Numbered from the stretch's first letter, positions 8,444-17,549 are shown. The stretch is DNA of 64,000 nt from Phycisphaerae bacterium (GCA_028289375.1 JANQQK010000013.1:1-64000), one strand, 5' to 3'. Numbers and translations: made by a program. Notes: generated by a model not told the origin, from the sequence alone.

Positions 8444-9487
8444 ATGAAGAAGATGGCCTGTTGCATGGCTGCTGTATTGACCATGGTGACTGCAGCGCCC
8501 GCTGCTGATTTTACATTTGACACGCCCAGTGACGATCGCTGGCACTACCCGTTCAATTTCAGTCCCGGATTTCGGACGACAGCCTCGTGCTTCGGGACGG
8601 TTGGCACGCCGGGATTCAACAACCGCGATGCCATGATCTACGTGGCGTGGGACACGAGCGAACTGATCGCACCGGGGAAGGGAGCGGGTGCTTACGACAT
8701 TCAGTCCATTACCGTCACCCTGACCAATCAAGCCAATGCGTTCATCAATCCAGATTGGCCGATCGATACAACCGCTGACGAGTGGTTCACGTACGACCTC
8801 AATGCCGACGGCATGAACAACGCCGACGGCATCCCACGTGGGGAAGCCGGCGATACCGACGGGGAAAGCGACGACATCGATCCGGGCCGACCACTGGAGT
8901 TGTTCGGGCTGGTGTTTGGACCGACCACCAGCGAATCCACTTGGGGTGAGTTCACGCCGTTCATCGGCGGTGACAGCATGACCGTTGTCGAGCGCGATCC
9001 GTTTCCCTTTGTCTTTCAGGATGGTACCAACGCACCTCTGCACGTTGAGGACAACGTCTCAGGCCTGTTCAATGACGGTCTCGGCGTGTTTCAATTCACG
9101 CCGACTCCTTGGGCAACCGGCTCACCGATCGGCTACACGCCCGGCGCGCAGAGCGTACCGTTCGATGTCCAGTTCGACATCGATCTGACGCTCGCCGACG
9201 GCGAAGTGAAGGCCTATTTCCAGGAGCAGCTCAACAATGGCCGCATCATCGTGGCCGTCACCTCGCTTCGTGAGACGGTCATGATGGGATCGTCTTCAGG
9301 TGTCCCCAGCTTCTACATGAAAGAAGGGGTCAGCCTCGACCCTGGAGCGAAGGCGGCAAGCCTCCGCGTCACCATTGCCGAGCCGGACGTACCAGCAATT
9401 TCCGGCATGAGCATGGCGGCGATGGCCAGCATTTTCGTGGGTGTGGGCGCGCTCGTATCGCGTCGGCAACGCCTGCTGGCAGCCTGA
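8444..9487 (+). CDS. Secreted protein with CTERM-like tail (paralogue of 6336)
   Basis: 347 residues from ATG 8444 with GGAGG upstream. A signal peptide (MKKMACCMAAVLTMVTAAPA) precedes the same body seen at 6336-7463: DTPSDDRWHYPFNF, then DPGRPLELFGLVFGP and FQEQLNNGRIIVAVTSLRET. Instead of dockerin loops it ends VPAISGMSMAAMASIFVGVG followed by SRRQR, a CTERM-type anchor. One duplicate thus carries a calcium/dockerin tail and the other a membrane sorting tail. An insertion rich in Asp/Gly (DLNADGMNNADG) is present in this copy only. Function unknown. Confidence 0.87.
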   Translation: MKKMACCMAAVLTMVTAAPAADFTFDTPSDDRWHYPFNFSPGFRTTASCFGTVGTPGFNNRDAMIYVAWDTSELIAPGKGAGAYDIQSITVTLTNQANAFINPDWPIDTTADEWFTYDLNADGMNNADGIPRGEAGDTDGESDDIDPGRPLELFGLVFGPTTSESTWGEFTPFIGGDSMTVVERDPFPFVFQDGTNAPLHVEDNVSGLFNDGLGVFQFTPTPWATGSPIGYTPGAQSVPFDVQFDIDLTLADGEVKAYFQEQLNNGRIIVAVTSLRETVMMGSSSGVPSFYMKEGVSLDPGAKAASLRVTIAEPDVPAISGMSMAAMASIFVGVGALVSRRQRLLAA

Positions 9488-9653
9488 TCAGTTTTTTGAC
9501 CTCGCCCTACATCCGGGTGAGCAGGCTGTTTCAGTTCTGAACTTGGAGCGGCCCGTTCACCCCTTTTTGTCACCCCTTCTCCCTAATTTGAACAAGCTGT
9601 CACACTGTTCCTCAATGGACGCGGATTTCTCGCGCGTTGTCACGCGTGGCCAT

Positions 9654-9682
9654 TTGACGGACTCGACCGCTGCTCCTACCAT
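9654..9682 (+). promoter_or_regulatory. Sigma-70-type promoter upstream of DUF4198-Kelch gene
   Basis: TTGACG at 9654-9659, a 17-bp spacer and TACCAT at 9677-9682. The geometry is the same as at 4393-4421: identical -35 hexamer, equal spacer, and operator core starting 12 bp after the -10 box. Predicted start near 9689. Confidence 0.68.
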
Positions 9683-9693
9683 ACGCCGCCTAT

Positions 9694-9708
9694 TGAGACT
9701 GAGTCTCA
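9694..9708. promoter_or_regulatory. Second Fur-type palindrome (7-1-7)
   Basis: TGAGACTGAGTCTCA is a perfect 7-1-7 inverted repeat. It differs from the core at 4433-4447 only by one symmetric base change in each arm plus the base pair next to the centre. Its position relative to the -10 box is the same to the base. It probably binds the same regulator. Confidence 0.7.
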
Positions 9709-9798
9709 TCTAGCTGCCTCTGCGGTGGGTGATTTCGGGCTTCACCTATCCATGACCGCTTGATTTCGAATTGAAGATCAACACTCGCGAGGAGTCCC

Positions 9799-12027
9799 AT
9801 GCGATCAACTTCATACGCTGCTCTTTCTTTGCTCTTTTCGCTTCTGTTCGGGAACGTGGCGCACGCCCACTTCTCGTTCATCGTGCCTTCCGACGATGGA
9901 CAATCGGCTCGGATCATCATGGCGGAAACCCTTGATGAATCAGAGGCAATCAGCGTTCAGTTTCTGGGCAACATGACCCTGTTCGCGAGGAACGGAACAG
10001 ATGAACCGCGGGCGTTGACAACCACGGCAATCGACAAGCGTGCTCTGCGGATCGAGACGCGCGGGTCCGGCACACGGGTGATTTACGGACGAGCCGACCT
10101 GGGCGTCATGGGACATGGGTCCGCACCGCACCACCTGATTTACCACCCCAAGACCATCGTCGGCAATCCGTATGACCACGCCACTCACCTGGGGAAGGCT
10201 GTTCCGCTCGAGTTGATTCCGGTGCGTTCATCCGATGCTGATCAGTTTCGAGTTCAACTGGTCGCCAACGGCCAAGCCCTGACTGAATCCGAAGTCACGC
10301 TCATTCTGCCAGACGGAAACACGGAAGTGATGGTCACGGATGACGCGGGGATGACGCGGGCCTTTGACGCCGTGGGACGGTATGCGGCATGGGCGCGGCA
10401 TTGGCATGACACGCCGGGAGAGCTGGACGGCAAGGCGTTTGAGCAGGTGCGCCATTACGCAACCCTCGTCTTCGACGCTGACGGTGATCGGTCTGTTCAT
10501 GCCGATTCCGCGACTGCGGCGATGGAGACACGCGTCGAAAAGTGGATCGATCTGCCAATTGCGACAGCCAGCTTCGGCGCTGTGGCGTCGCGGGGATGGC
10601 TGTATCTGTATGGCGGGCACACGGCTGTCCCTCACGAATACCACACGAGTTCGTCGTCCGGAGGGTTCTGGCGATTGGATCTGACGGCGCCTTCAGAATG
10701 GCAACAGCTTCCGGGCGATGTCGCACTTCAGGGAATGAATCTTGCGGCAATCGACGGGTTGATCTACCGGGCAGGCGGCATGCGGTCGCTAAACGCGGAA
10801 GGCGAGCCGGCGGACAATCGTTCCAGTTCCGACGTCGCCGTCTTTGATCCCGCGTCGATGTCGTGGCAGGCGCTGCCCCCCCTGCCCGTTCCGCGTTCGT
10901 CACACGACGTGGTGGCTGTTGGCCGGACGCTGTATGTATTGGGCGGCTGGGAGATGCGTCACAGCGCGCCATCGCAGTGGGCCAGCATGATGCTCGCACT
11001 GAACATGAACGAGAAGAATCCCGAGTGGCAACAGGTGCCGCAGCCATTTCATCGGCGGGCGCTGATCGCTGCGGCCTTTGGTGAACGCATTTACGTGATG
11101 GGTGGGTTCAACGAATCGAACAAGCCGAGTCGTCGCGTCGAGGTCTACAACACCGTCACGCGGAAGTGGTCGGAAGGTCCCGACTTGCCAGGCCGATCGA
11201 TGAACGGGTTCGCACCGGCAGCATGCGTGCATGACGGACGGCTGCTGGTCAGCGTTGGCGACGGCACGATGTATGGCTTGACCGACAACCGCAATGCGTG
11301 GGAGCCGGTCGCAGAGACAACGCCCCGAATTGTGCATCGCATGGCGCCGGCAGGTTCGCGCGTGCTGGTCATCGGCGGAGCGGCTGAGGGTGACGTCGTC
11401 GATCTGCTCGAAGCGGTCCGCGTGTCTCAACCGCCCACGACTGTCAGCGAGAACAATTCCCATATGGTGTCGAGCGATAACAAGAACGAACTCGGCACGC
11501 GCGATGATGTCGTGGCCACTGCCGTCGATTCAAAGAAGGCCGACAAAGAGCCGACGACACAATCCACGCCGACCGTTCAGGATGAAGTTGCGTCAGGCGG
11601 TACGGCATCGAAAAGCCCGATCGCGATGGGCCAGTCCGTCTGCCCGATCATGACGTCGAAACCCATCGATGGTGACAGCCCGGTGGCCATGTATCGGGGA
11701 CGTCCCGTGGCGGTATGCTGCGAAACGTGCCTGACGAAGTGGGATCGCAATGCGGATGGTTACGCAGCGGTTGCGGCGTTGCCACAACTGGATGGCCTGA
11801 AGATTCCACAGCGCAAGATCGAGCAGGTGTTCTGTCCCGTGTACAGAACGCGCGTCGTCACATCAGCTGATCCAACGGTCGAATACGAAGGCCAGACGAT
11901 ATACCTGTTCAATCGCTCCGCAGTCCGCCGGTGGAATGAAAACCCGCAAAAGTACGCAGACGTCGCATTGCTGCCGCAGTTGCGGCAAAATTCGCAAGAG
12001 AAAACGGTCGCAAGGTCTGACGACTGA
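9799..12027 (+). CDS. Periplasmic DUF4198 - six-blade Kelch propeller - double YHS-like metal-binding fusion
   Basis: 742 residues. A signal peptide ends AHA/HFSFIVP, so the mature N-terminus is His, as in DUF4198 (NikK-like) metal proteins. DUF4198-like domain to about 235, with His-rich spots (HGSAPHHLIYHP, WARHWHD). Six Kelch-type blades follow to about 550 (LYLYGGH, LIYRAGGM, LYVLGGW, IYVMGGF, LLVSVGDG, VLVIGGA). After a polar linker come two YHS-like modules: SVCPIM with VCCETCLTKW, and VFCPVYRTRV, where the second Cys pair is lost (LFNRSAVRRW). The Fur-type operator upstream suggests induction under iron limitation. Inferred role: extracytoplasmic metal capture or handover. The fusion order is unusual. 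Confidence 0.82.
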   Translation: MRSTSYAALSLLFSLLFGNVAHAHFSFIVPSDDGQSARIIMAETLDESEAISVQFLGNMTLFARNGTDEPRALTTTAIDKRALRIETRGSGTRVIYGRADLGVMGHGSAPHHLIYHPKTIVGNPYDHATHLGKAVPLELIPVRSSDADQFRVQLVANGQALTESEVTLILPDGNTEVMVTDDAGMTRAFDAVGRYAAWARHWHDTPGELDGKAFEQVRHYATLVFDADGDRSVHADSATAAMETRVEKWIDLPIATASFGAVASRGWLYLYGGHTAVPHEYHTSSSSGGFWRLDLTAPSEWQQLPGDVALQGMNLAAIDGLIYRAGGMRSLNAEGEPADNRSSSDVAVFDPASMSWQALPPLPVPRSSHDVVAVGRTLYVLGGWEMRHSAPSQWASMMLALNMNEKNPEWQQVPQPFHRRALIAAAFGERIYVMGGFNESNKPSRRVEVYNTVTRKWSEGPDLPGRSMNGFAPAACVHDGRLLVSVGDGTMYGLTDNRNAWEPVAETTPRIVHRMAPAGSRVLVIGGAAEGDVVDLLEAVRVSQPPTTVSENNSHMVSSDNKNELGTRDDVVATAVDSKKADKEPTTQSTPTVQDEVASGGTASKSPIAMGQSVCPIMTSKPIDGDSPVAMYRGRPVAVCCETCLTKWDRNADGYAAVAALPQLDGLKIPQRKIEQVFCPVYRTRVVTSADPTVEYEGQTIYLFNRSAVRRWNENPQKYADVALLPQLRQNSQEKTVARSDD

Positions 12028-12109
12028 ATCGCAACATTTGGGTGTCGCGACCAGACGATCCGCTACGACTCACCGCTGCTTCGCACAGCGATGACTTGGC
12101 GTCCAACTG

Positions 12110-13288
12110 TCAGTCACTTGGCAGGAACAACCACAACGCCGGGCGACCACTGTTGCAGTGCACGGCGCGCCCCAGGAGTCCAAGGCACACCCATGACATG
12201 GGAAGCGCCATCCGCGCGGCATGCCATGCCCCGCCACTGGCGTCCGGCTGATCAAGGCGGGCCAATCGATTGTTGACCGCGGGAATGGGATGGAAAATCG
12301 TCTCGACGCCCGACGATCGCTGTGGCTCATCGTCCTGCCACTGATCCAGCGTGCGGACCGTTCCGGCGAGCACTTTTTTGTCAATGCCAGATTCGACGGC
12401 GGCAGCGTCGGCTGCGAAGACGGCCGGCCGGGACATGGACGGGAGCACGAGCAAACCAATAAACGACCAGAGCGTGAACCACAGTGACAGTGCCACAAGC
12501 TGGCCAACATCACCAACCCCCGCACCGGGAAGATAAGAACAGAGCAGGAATCCGCTCAGATTCCATACGACACCGACGACTATCCCACGCGTTCGAAGCC
12601 CGCGGTGCATCACGGTGCGGCGACGCGCCAAAACCGCGCGCATCTCGTCGTCGGAGAGTCGGTTGATCCAGTGTTCGGGTACGACGACGCGGGCGAATCC
12701 GAACAGCCCTGCAACTCCGCCTGTGAATCCCTCATCACGGGATGACACGCCGACGATCCCTTGGCCGTCGATTCCCGTCATGTCGCCATGTGCACGAACC
12801 AGGCGAATACCGCCCACAAACCTGGCGATGGGCAACTGGAAGGCAACCACCGCGAGCATGAGCACGAGAAGGAGCAACGCCACGCCCCATCGACCTGTTG
12901 CGGATCCCACCGTGACGATCAGGCAACCGGCGGCCAACATGACCGCAACCTGAACGGTTGCGCCACGCAGCAACCCGAGAAGAAATGCCGACAACGGAGG
13001 ATGCTGTCGCCCGCATCGCTTCGGCAGAACGTATCCACCCAACACATCGAACGGCAACGACATCAGAACGTACACAGCCAAGAACACAGCCAAAGAAGAG
13101 ACGACAGCCGACAGCGAGCCTGACGCCTCAGCGAACCACTTGGACCCTGCATCAGCAATCAGCGCGATCACCGATGCAAGTACAATCGTCCCGACGCCGG
13201 TAATCCCGAGCCACAATCGGGCGCGGGCGTAAGTCATCGTCCGGTTCGGTTCGGTATGGAGCACACTCGCGCTGGTGTTCATCGTCAT
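12110..13288 (-). CDS. Membrane protein resembling M48 peptidase, zinc motif lost
   Basis: 392 residues. At least four hydrophobic helices lie in the first half (about 28-48, 58-85, 102-130, 135-155). Then comes VVVPEHWINRLSDDEMRAVLARRR, which matches the M48/HtpX segment preceding the HExxH helix, but the catalytic HELGH is replaced by ARRRTVMH. Further helices follow, and near the C-terminus HPIPAVNNRLARLD resembles the 'HP..R...L' end of M48 proteins. I read it as a non-catalytic M48 relative. It lies 84 bp downstream of the flavoprotein gene at 13373 on the same strand, so they are probably co-transcribed. It converges with the DUF4198-Kelch gene. Function unknown. Confidence 0.68.
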   Translation of the reverse strand: MTMNTSASVLHTEPNRTMTYARARLWLGITGVGTIVLASVIALIADAGSKWFAEASGSLSAVVSSLAVFLAVYVLMSLPFDVLGGYVLPKRCGRQHPPLSAFLLGLLRGATVQVAVMLAAGCLIVTVGSATGRWGVALLLLVLMLAVVAFQLPIARFVGGIRLVRAHGDMTGIDGQGIVGVSSRDEGFTGGVAGLFGFARVVVPEHWINRLSDDEMRAVLARRRTVMHRGLRTRGIVVGVVWNLSGFLLCSYLPGAGVGDVGQLVALSLWFTLWSFIGLLVLPSMSRPAVFAADAAAVESGIDKKVLAGTVRTLDQWQDDEPQRSSGVETIFHPIPAVNNRLARLDQPDASGGAWHAARMALPMSWVCLGLLGRAVHCNSGRPALWLFLPSD

Positions 13289-13372
13289 GGTTTCATCCGT
13301 TGTCGTCTAAACAGTGTTCACTGAGATCGCCATGTTAAACACGAATCCCACCTGCTCTGACTGTGCACGCGC

Positions 13373-14617
13373 CTATTGCAGGTAACGGATAACGGCTTCC
13401 GATGTTGTTCGACCGCTGAGCAAAGCGCCATTGATCGACGGGTCCTGTACGTGATCGCCGCAGACAAACCGGCCATCGGGGTGTGCGGGGGTTCCAGAGT
13501 TGGTGTTCCTGAATCTTGGGAGCGCTTTGCTGATCCGGTACGCGCGCAGGAATCTCCAGTCCGCGACGCTGTGTTTGAACCACGACGCCATCTCGCCGCG
13601 AATGCTTGCATCGAGTTGGGCATCGTCCTTGTCATGCGGTCCGACGATGCTCACAGAAATCAAGCTCTGCCCCACTGGCGCGTAACTCGCACACACATCA
13701 CTCGGTACACAAATATGGTTCACCAAGCCCTGTCCATTGCCGTTGAGCAACAGGATGTTCTCGCCGAGTGGCGATGAGTCCGCGGCGTAGTAGACGGTCG
13801 TCGTGCTGTTCCAGTCCGCTCGGAATCCATCTCCGGCAAGTCGCGCAGCCGCATCCGCGTCAGTGGCCATCACGACCGCACTGGCGGTCAGAGTTTCACC
13901 ACTGGCCAGCACAACCTGACGATCGCGAAGTGACGACACGGCGGTATTGAGCATCACACATCCCGCCGGAAGCCCTGCCGCGAGTTGCTCGGGAAGTGCC
14001 TGCATGCCGGCGGCCGGCAACGTCGCAGGGCCTCTTGCGAACATGGAAAACACAAACCGAAAAAATGAACTCGGCGTGGACAATTCCCGGTCGAGCATGA
14101 CGCCGCCGAAGAACGGCCTGAAGAAGCGTTCGATCACGCGCTGCGATAGTCCACGCTGTCGCAGAAACGCATCTGTGGACGCGGTATCCTGTGCGGGGTT
14201 CGGATCATTGTCTCGCAGGGCGTCCGATCGGGTTTTGGCGATGCGAATGGCATCTCCGATTGTCGCGATCGGGGCGAAGATGGCCGGCAGACTGGCGAAC
14301 GGTTTCTTCCAGGGATCTGCAAATCGGTAACGTTGCTCGCCGACCTGAATCAGCGCCCCGGGGTAGAAAGCGTGCAAGTCCAACGCCTCGTAGTCGAAGT
14401 GCTTCATGGCTTCTGGATACGCGGTCAGAAGCACCTGAAAACCGCGATCCAGCTTGAAGCCATCAACCACGTCGGTGACCACTCGCCCGCCGACACGATC
14501 CGCTGCTTCGACCACGCGAACGGCGATGCCTTGCGCGTGAAGCGAGGCGGCACAAGAAAGCCCACTCAAACCAGCGCCGATGACGATGACCGGTTTGTCA
14601 TTTTCCCGATGGTCCAC
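13373..14617 (-). CDS. FAD-dependent amine-oxidase-like oxidoreductase
   Basis: 414 residues from GTG 14617 (GGGAG about 11 nt upstream). The N-terminal dinucleotide fold is VIVIGAGLSGLSCAASLHAQG, followed by the second FAD motif VEAADRVGGRVVTD and a C-terminal FAD-binding end (RFVCGDHVQDPSINGALLSG). FFRPFFGGVMLDRELST matches bacterial protoporphyrinogen-oxidase/phytoene-desaturase-like flavoproteins of the NAD(P)/FAD amine oxidase clan. The substrate is not predictable. It faces the photolyase-flavoprotein fusion across a 232-bp divergent region, which suggests a shared light or redox function; amine-oxidase-like genes beside photolyases are known in other bacteria. Confidence 0.87.
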   Translation of the reverse strand: MDHRENDKPVIVIGAGLSGLSCAASLHAQGIAVRVVEAADRVGGRVVTDVVDGFKLDRGFQVLLTAYPEAMKHFDYEALDLHAFYPGALIQVGEQRYRFADPWKKPFASLPAIFAPIATIGDAIRIAKTRSDALRDNDPNPAQDTASTDAFLRQRGLSQRVIERFFRPFFGGVMLDRELSTPSSFFRFVFSMFARGPATLPAAGMQALPEQLAAGLPAGCVMLNTAVSSLRDRQVVLASGETLTASAVVMATDADAAARLAGDGFRADWNSTTTVYYAADSSPLGENILLLNGNGQGLVNHICVPSDVCASYAPVGQSLISVSIVGPHDKDDAQLDASIRGEMASWFKHSVADWRFLRAYRISKALPRFRNTNSGTPAHPDGRFVCGDHVQDPSINGALLSGRTTSEAVIRYLQ

Positions 14618-14849
14618 GAATCATCGACTCCCGCGAGATGCCGCCACCGGCTGACGTTGCGTCCGTCGTGCCGCCAGCCGGTTGAATTACCATCACTGGA
14701 ATTTAGATGGCGTCGCGGGAACCGACCATCCCCGCAGCGGAAGTCGCGATTCTCCTGGCCCGCGAGACAATCGAAGCATGGCGCGCTACCGTCTGTTTTG
14801 AGTTTATCAAGCGGGACACCGATCACTTCGTCGAAGTCCGATAGCCAGG

Positions 14850-17324
14850 ATGGCCGCCATGCTCACCCAAAGCACGCTCCTTGACGCACTGCCAATGCAC
14901 CTTGCTGAACGAGTGCGGACGTTGAATGATGCCCGCCTCAGCGAGACCGGCGAATTCGTGCTCTATTGGGCTCACCATGCTGTGCGAACAGATGAAAATC
15001 CGGCCTTGGATGCTGCGATTGCCGCAGGCCTCCAGCTCAAACGCCCCATCTTGGTGTATCAGGGGCTTGGCGGTCGTCATCGGTTCAACTCGGACCGGCA
15101 CCATGCGTTCATCCTTGAGGGTGCGCGTGATTTTTCCGCGTCATTGGCAGACAGGGATATACGGTTCGCCTTTCACTTGCCACGCTCCGCCGATGGTCCA
15201 TCGCCATTGCCGGATCTGATGATGCGTGCCGCATTGGTCATCACCGAGGACTTTCCCGCACCACCCTTCCCGCTCTGGTGTGAGTCGTTGGCGATGCGGT
15301 CGCCCGCTCCGTTCTGGACGGTCGACACTGCCTGCATCGTGCCGATGCAATCCGTCGGGCGATCATTCGAGCGGGCGTTTCAGTTCCGCAAGAAGACGTG
15401 GGATGAGTTCGAGAAGCGCGTGGTGATGCCGTGGCCAACCCCTGGTGTCGAAGCGTCGCCTTTCGTGGGTGACGTGGGGTTTGAACCTGTCGATTTGGCA
15501 ACAGCATCGATTTCAGATCTCTGTGCGTCCTGCGACATTGATCACACGATCGGTCCGGTGTCGCACACGCGAGGCGGAAGCGTGGCCGGCGACGCGCGCT
15601 GGGAACAATTCAAACGTGACGGGCTATCTTCGTACGCGCGCCTTCGCAACGATGCCACGATAGAGCCGCCGCGCGGGGTCAGCCGATTGTCGCCCTACCT
15701 GCACCACGGACACGTTTCTCCGTTTCGCGTCGCACGCGAGGCGGCCACCAATGGTGGTGCCGGCGCTGAAAAGTTCCTGGACGAGTTGTTTGTCTGGCGG
15801 GAACTGGCGCATAACTTCTGCTATCACCATCGACACGTCGAACGGCTCGAAGCACTCCCTGGCTGGGCTTGCGATACGCTCGAAGAACACGCGTCAGATG
15901 TGAGACCGGCTATCTATTCATGGGAGCAGTTGGCGCGTGCCCAGACCGATGACGAGCTTTGGAACGCGGCGCAGCGGTCGCTGATCCGGCATGGCGAGCT
16001 GCACAACAATCTGCGCATGACCTGGGGCAAGGCCATTCTGCAATGGACGCATTCGCCATCCGACGCCTTGCGCATCATGATCGATCTGAATCATCGTTTC
16101 GCGCTCGATGGGAGTGACCCGAATTCCTACGGAGGGCTGCTCTGGTGCCTGGGTCTCTTCGATCGACCCTTCACACCACCCAAGCCGATCATCGGCACGA
16201 CGCGTCCAAGACCCGCGGCCACGCATGCATCGCGCATGGATCTCGACCGTTACACAGGGCGCATCGATCAGCCTTCTGGCAGTTCACCCCTCAGTGTTGC
16301 GGTAATCGGTGCGGGTATCGCGGGACTGACGGCTGCGAGGACGATGCAGGATCATGGTCACACTGTGACGGTGTTTGAGAAATCGCGGGGCGTCGGCGGG
16401 CGAACAGCCGTTCGAACCGTACCACCATTTTCGTTTGATCGCGGTGCACAATACTTCACGGTGCGAGACGAACGGTTCGGGCGGTTCGTCGCGTCGTGGA
16501 TGGAGATGGGCATCGTCGCGGACTGGGACGTGCGCGTTGTGTCGATTGGCACCGGCGATGCGCTCGATTCTGTGGAGAAACGTCGATACGTGGGTGTTCC
16601 AGGCATGACTGCCATCGCCAAGCATCTCGCGGTTGATCTTGACGTCCGTTTTGAAACGCGCGTTGCCAAGCTCAAACGACATGGGCAACGATGGCAGCTT
16701 GCGGACGCGACTGGGAATGACCTCGGGGGTTATGACGCGATCATTCTCGCAATTCCACACATCCAAACGGTTGAACTGCTGGGAACCGCTGGCGTGACGA
16801 TCCCTGTATCGAACCACGTCCGGCTGGCTCCATGCTGGTCGGTTCATCTGGGTTTGGACCGAAGGCTTGACGTGCCGTTTGACGGAGCGTCGATCGAAGG
16901 TTCGGCGTTGTCATGGATCGCGCGCAACAACAGCAAACCGGGGCGCGAAGCGGGTGAAAGCTGGGTCCTCCACGCTTCTGCCGACTGGTCGACCGAGAAC
17001 ATCGAAGCCGACGCCGATGACGTCATCGATCGATTGACCAACGCGTTCTTTGACGCAACCGGCGTCGTTGCTCAGAAGCCCGCCTATCGAGATGCCCATC
17101 GATGGCGTTACGCGTTGCCGACTGCCGCGATGAGTGAGGGTTGCATTTCCGATGTCGATGATCGATGGTTTGTGTGTGGTGACTGGTGTCACGGAAATCG
17201 ACTTGAGTCCGCGTTTCTTAGTGGCGCTGCGGTGGCGGGACGCGTGCTTGGCGATGCGGATCGTTTGGTGGACAACGCCCACGCACGTGAGGAGGAGATG
17301 TCGCTCCAGCCTGAAATCAAGTAG
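14850..17324 (+). CDS. Class II photolyase fused to renalase-like FAD oxidoreductase
   Basis: 824 residues. Residues about 22-455 are a photolyase of class II type: FVLYWAHHAVRTDENPAL, then WRELAHNFCYHH at 316-327, WNAAQRSLIRHGELHNNLRM from 371 and WGKAILQWT from 392, with DGSDPNSYGG at 420-429. Class II enzymes repair pyrimidine dimers using FAD and blue light. Residues 480-824 are a second flavoprotein: GAGIAG at 487-492, EKSRGVGGRTA at 510-520, RGAQYFTVRD and a C-terminal WFVCGDWCHGNRLESAFLSG, resembling renalase-type oxidoreductases. No stop or frameshift lies between them. The class II helix usually reads HGYMRMYW; here it is HNNLRMTW, a divergent lineage. An ATG at 14859 has a better ribosome site (AGGA) and may be the true start. 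Confidence 0.88.
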   Translation: MAAMLTQSTLLDALPMHLAERVRTLNDARLSETGEFVLYWAHHAVRTDENPALDAAIAAGLQLKRPILVYQGLGGRHRFNSDRHHAFILEGARDFSASLADRDIRFAFHLPRSADGPSPLPDLMMRAALVITEDFPAPPFPLWCESLAMRSPAPFWTVDTACIVPMQSVGRSFERAFQFRKKTWDEFEKRVVMPWPTPGVEASPFVGDVGFEPVDLATASISDLCASCDIDHTIGPVSHTRGGSVAGDARWEQFKRDGLSSYARLRNDATIEPPRGVSRLSPYLHHGHVSPFRVAREAATNGGAGAEKFLDELFVWRELAHNFCYHHRHVERLEALPGWACDTLEEHASDVRPAIYSWEQLARAQTDDELWNAAQRSLIRHGELHNNLRMTWGKAILQWTHSPSDALRIMIDLNHRFALDGSDPNSYGGLLWCLGLFDRPFTPPKPIIGTTRPRPAATHASRMDLDRYTGRIDQPSGSSPLSVAVIGAGIAGLTAARTMQDHGHTVTVFEKSRGVGGRTAVRTVPPFSFDRGAQYFTVRDERFGRFVASWMEMGIVADWDVRVVSIGTGDALDSVEKRRYVGVPGMTAIAKHLAVDLDVRFETRVAKLKRHGQRWQLADATGNDLGGYDAIILAIPHIQTVELLGTAGVTIPVSNHVRLAPCWSVHLGLDRRLDVPFDGASIEGSALSWIARNNSKPGREAGESWVLHASADWSTENIEADADDVIDRLTNAFFDATGVVAQKPAYRDAHRWRYALPTAAMSEGCISDVDDRWFVCGDWCHGNRLESAFLSGAAVAGRVLGDADRLVDNAHAREEEMSLQPEIK

Positions 17325-17493
17325 ATCCGATACGGGACACCTTCACGAAACGCACTCATGATTCTTGATACGTGGAGTGTTCGTGATCGCGATGTCCATG
17401 AACGACACATCCTCATTCAGCGAGACGCACCCCAGCTCTTCGCTCTCCGCTCAAGGTGACATGCGCGTGGTGTTCGAAATGTATGCAAGAAGA

Positions 17494-17525
17494 GGGCGCG
17501 GGTAACCTGGGAGATACCCGCGCCC
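17494..17525 (-). terminator. Strong hairpin between convergent genes
   Basis: A perfect 11-bp stem, GGGCGCGGGTA (17494-17504) with TACCCGCGCCC (17515-17525), and a 10-nt loop. It lies 24 bp past the stop of the minus-strand peptidase gene, and on that strand is followed by TCTTCTT. It may also stop transcription from the photolyase gene on the plus strand. Confidence 0.72.
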
Positions 17526-17549
17526 CATGTGAATCGCACGAAGACTTCC

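Larger units (their letters stand above)
9488..9798. other. Upstream region of the DUF4198-Kelch gene
   Basis: 311 bp containing the promoter at 9654-9682 and palindrome at 9694-9708. The rest shows no gene and no hairpin worth naming. The leader from about 9689 to the ATG at 9799 is about 110 nt. Confidence 0.6.
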
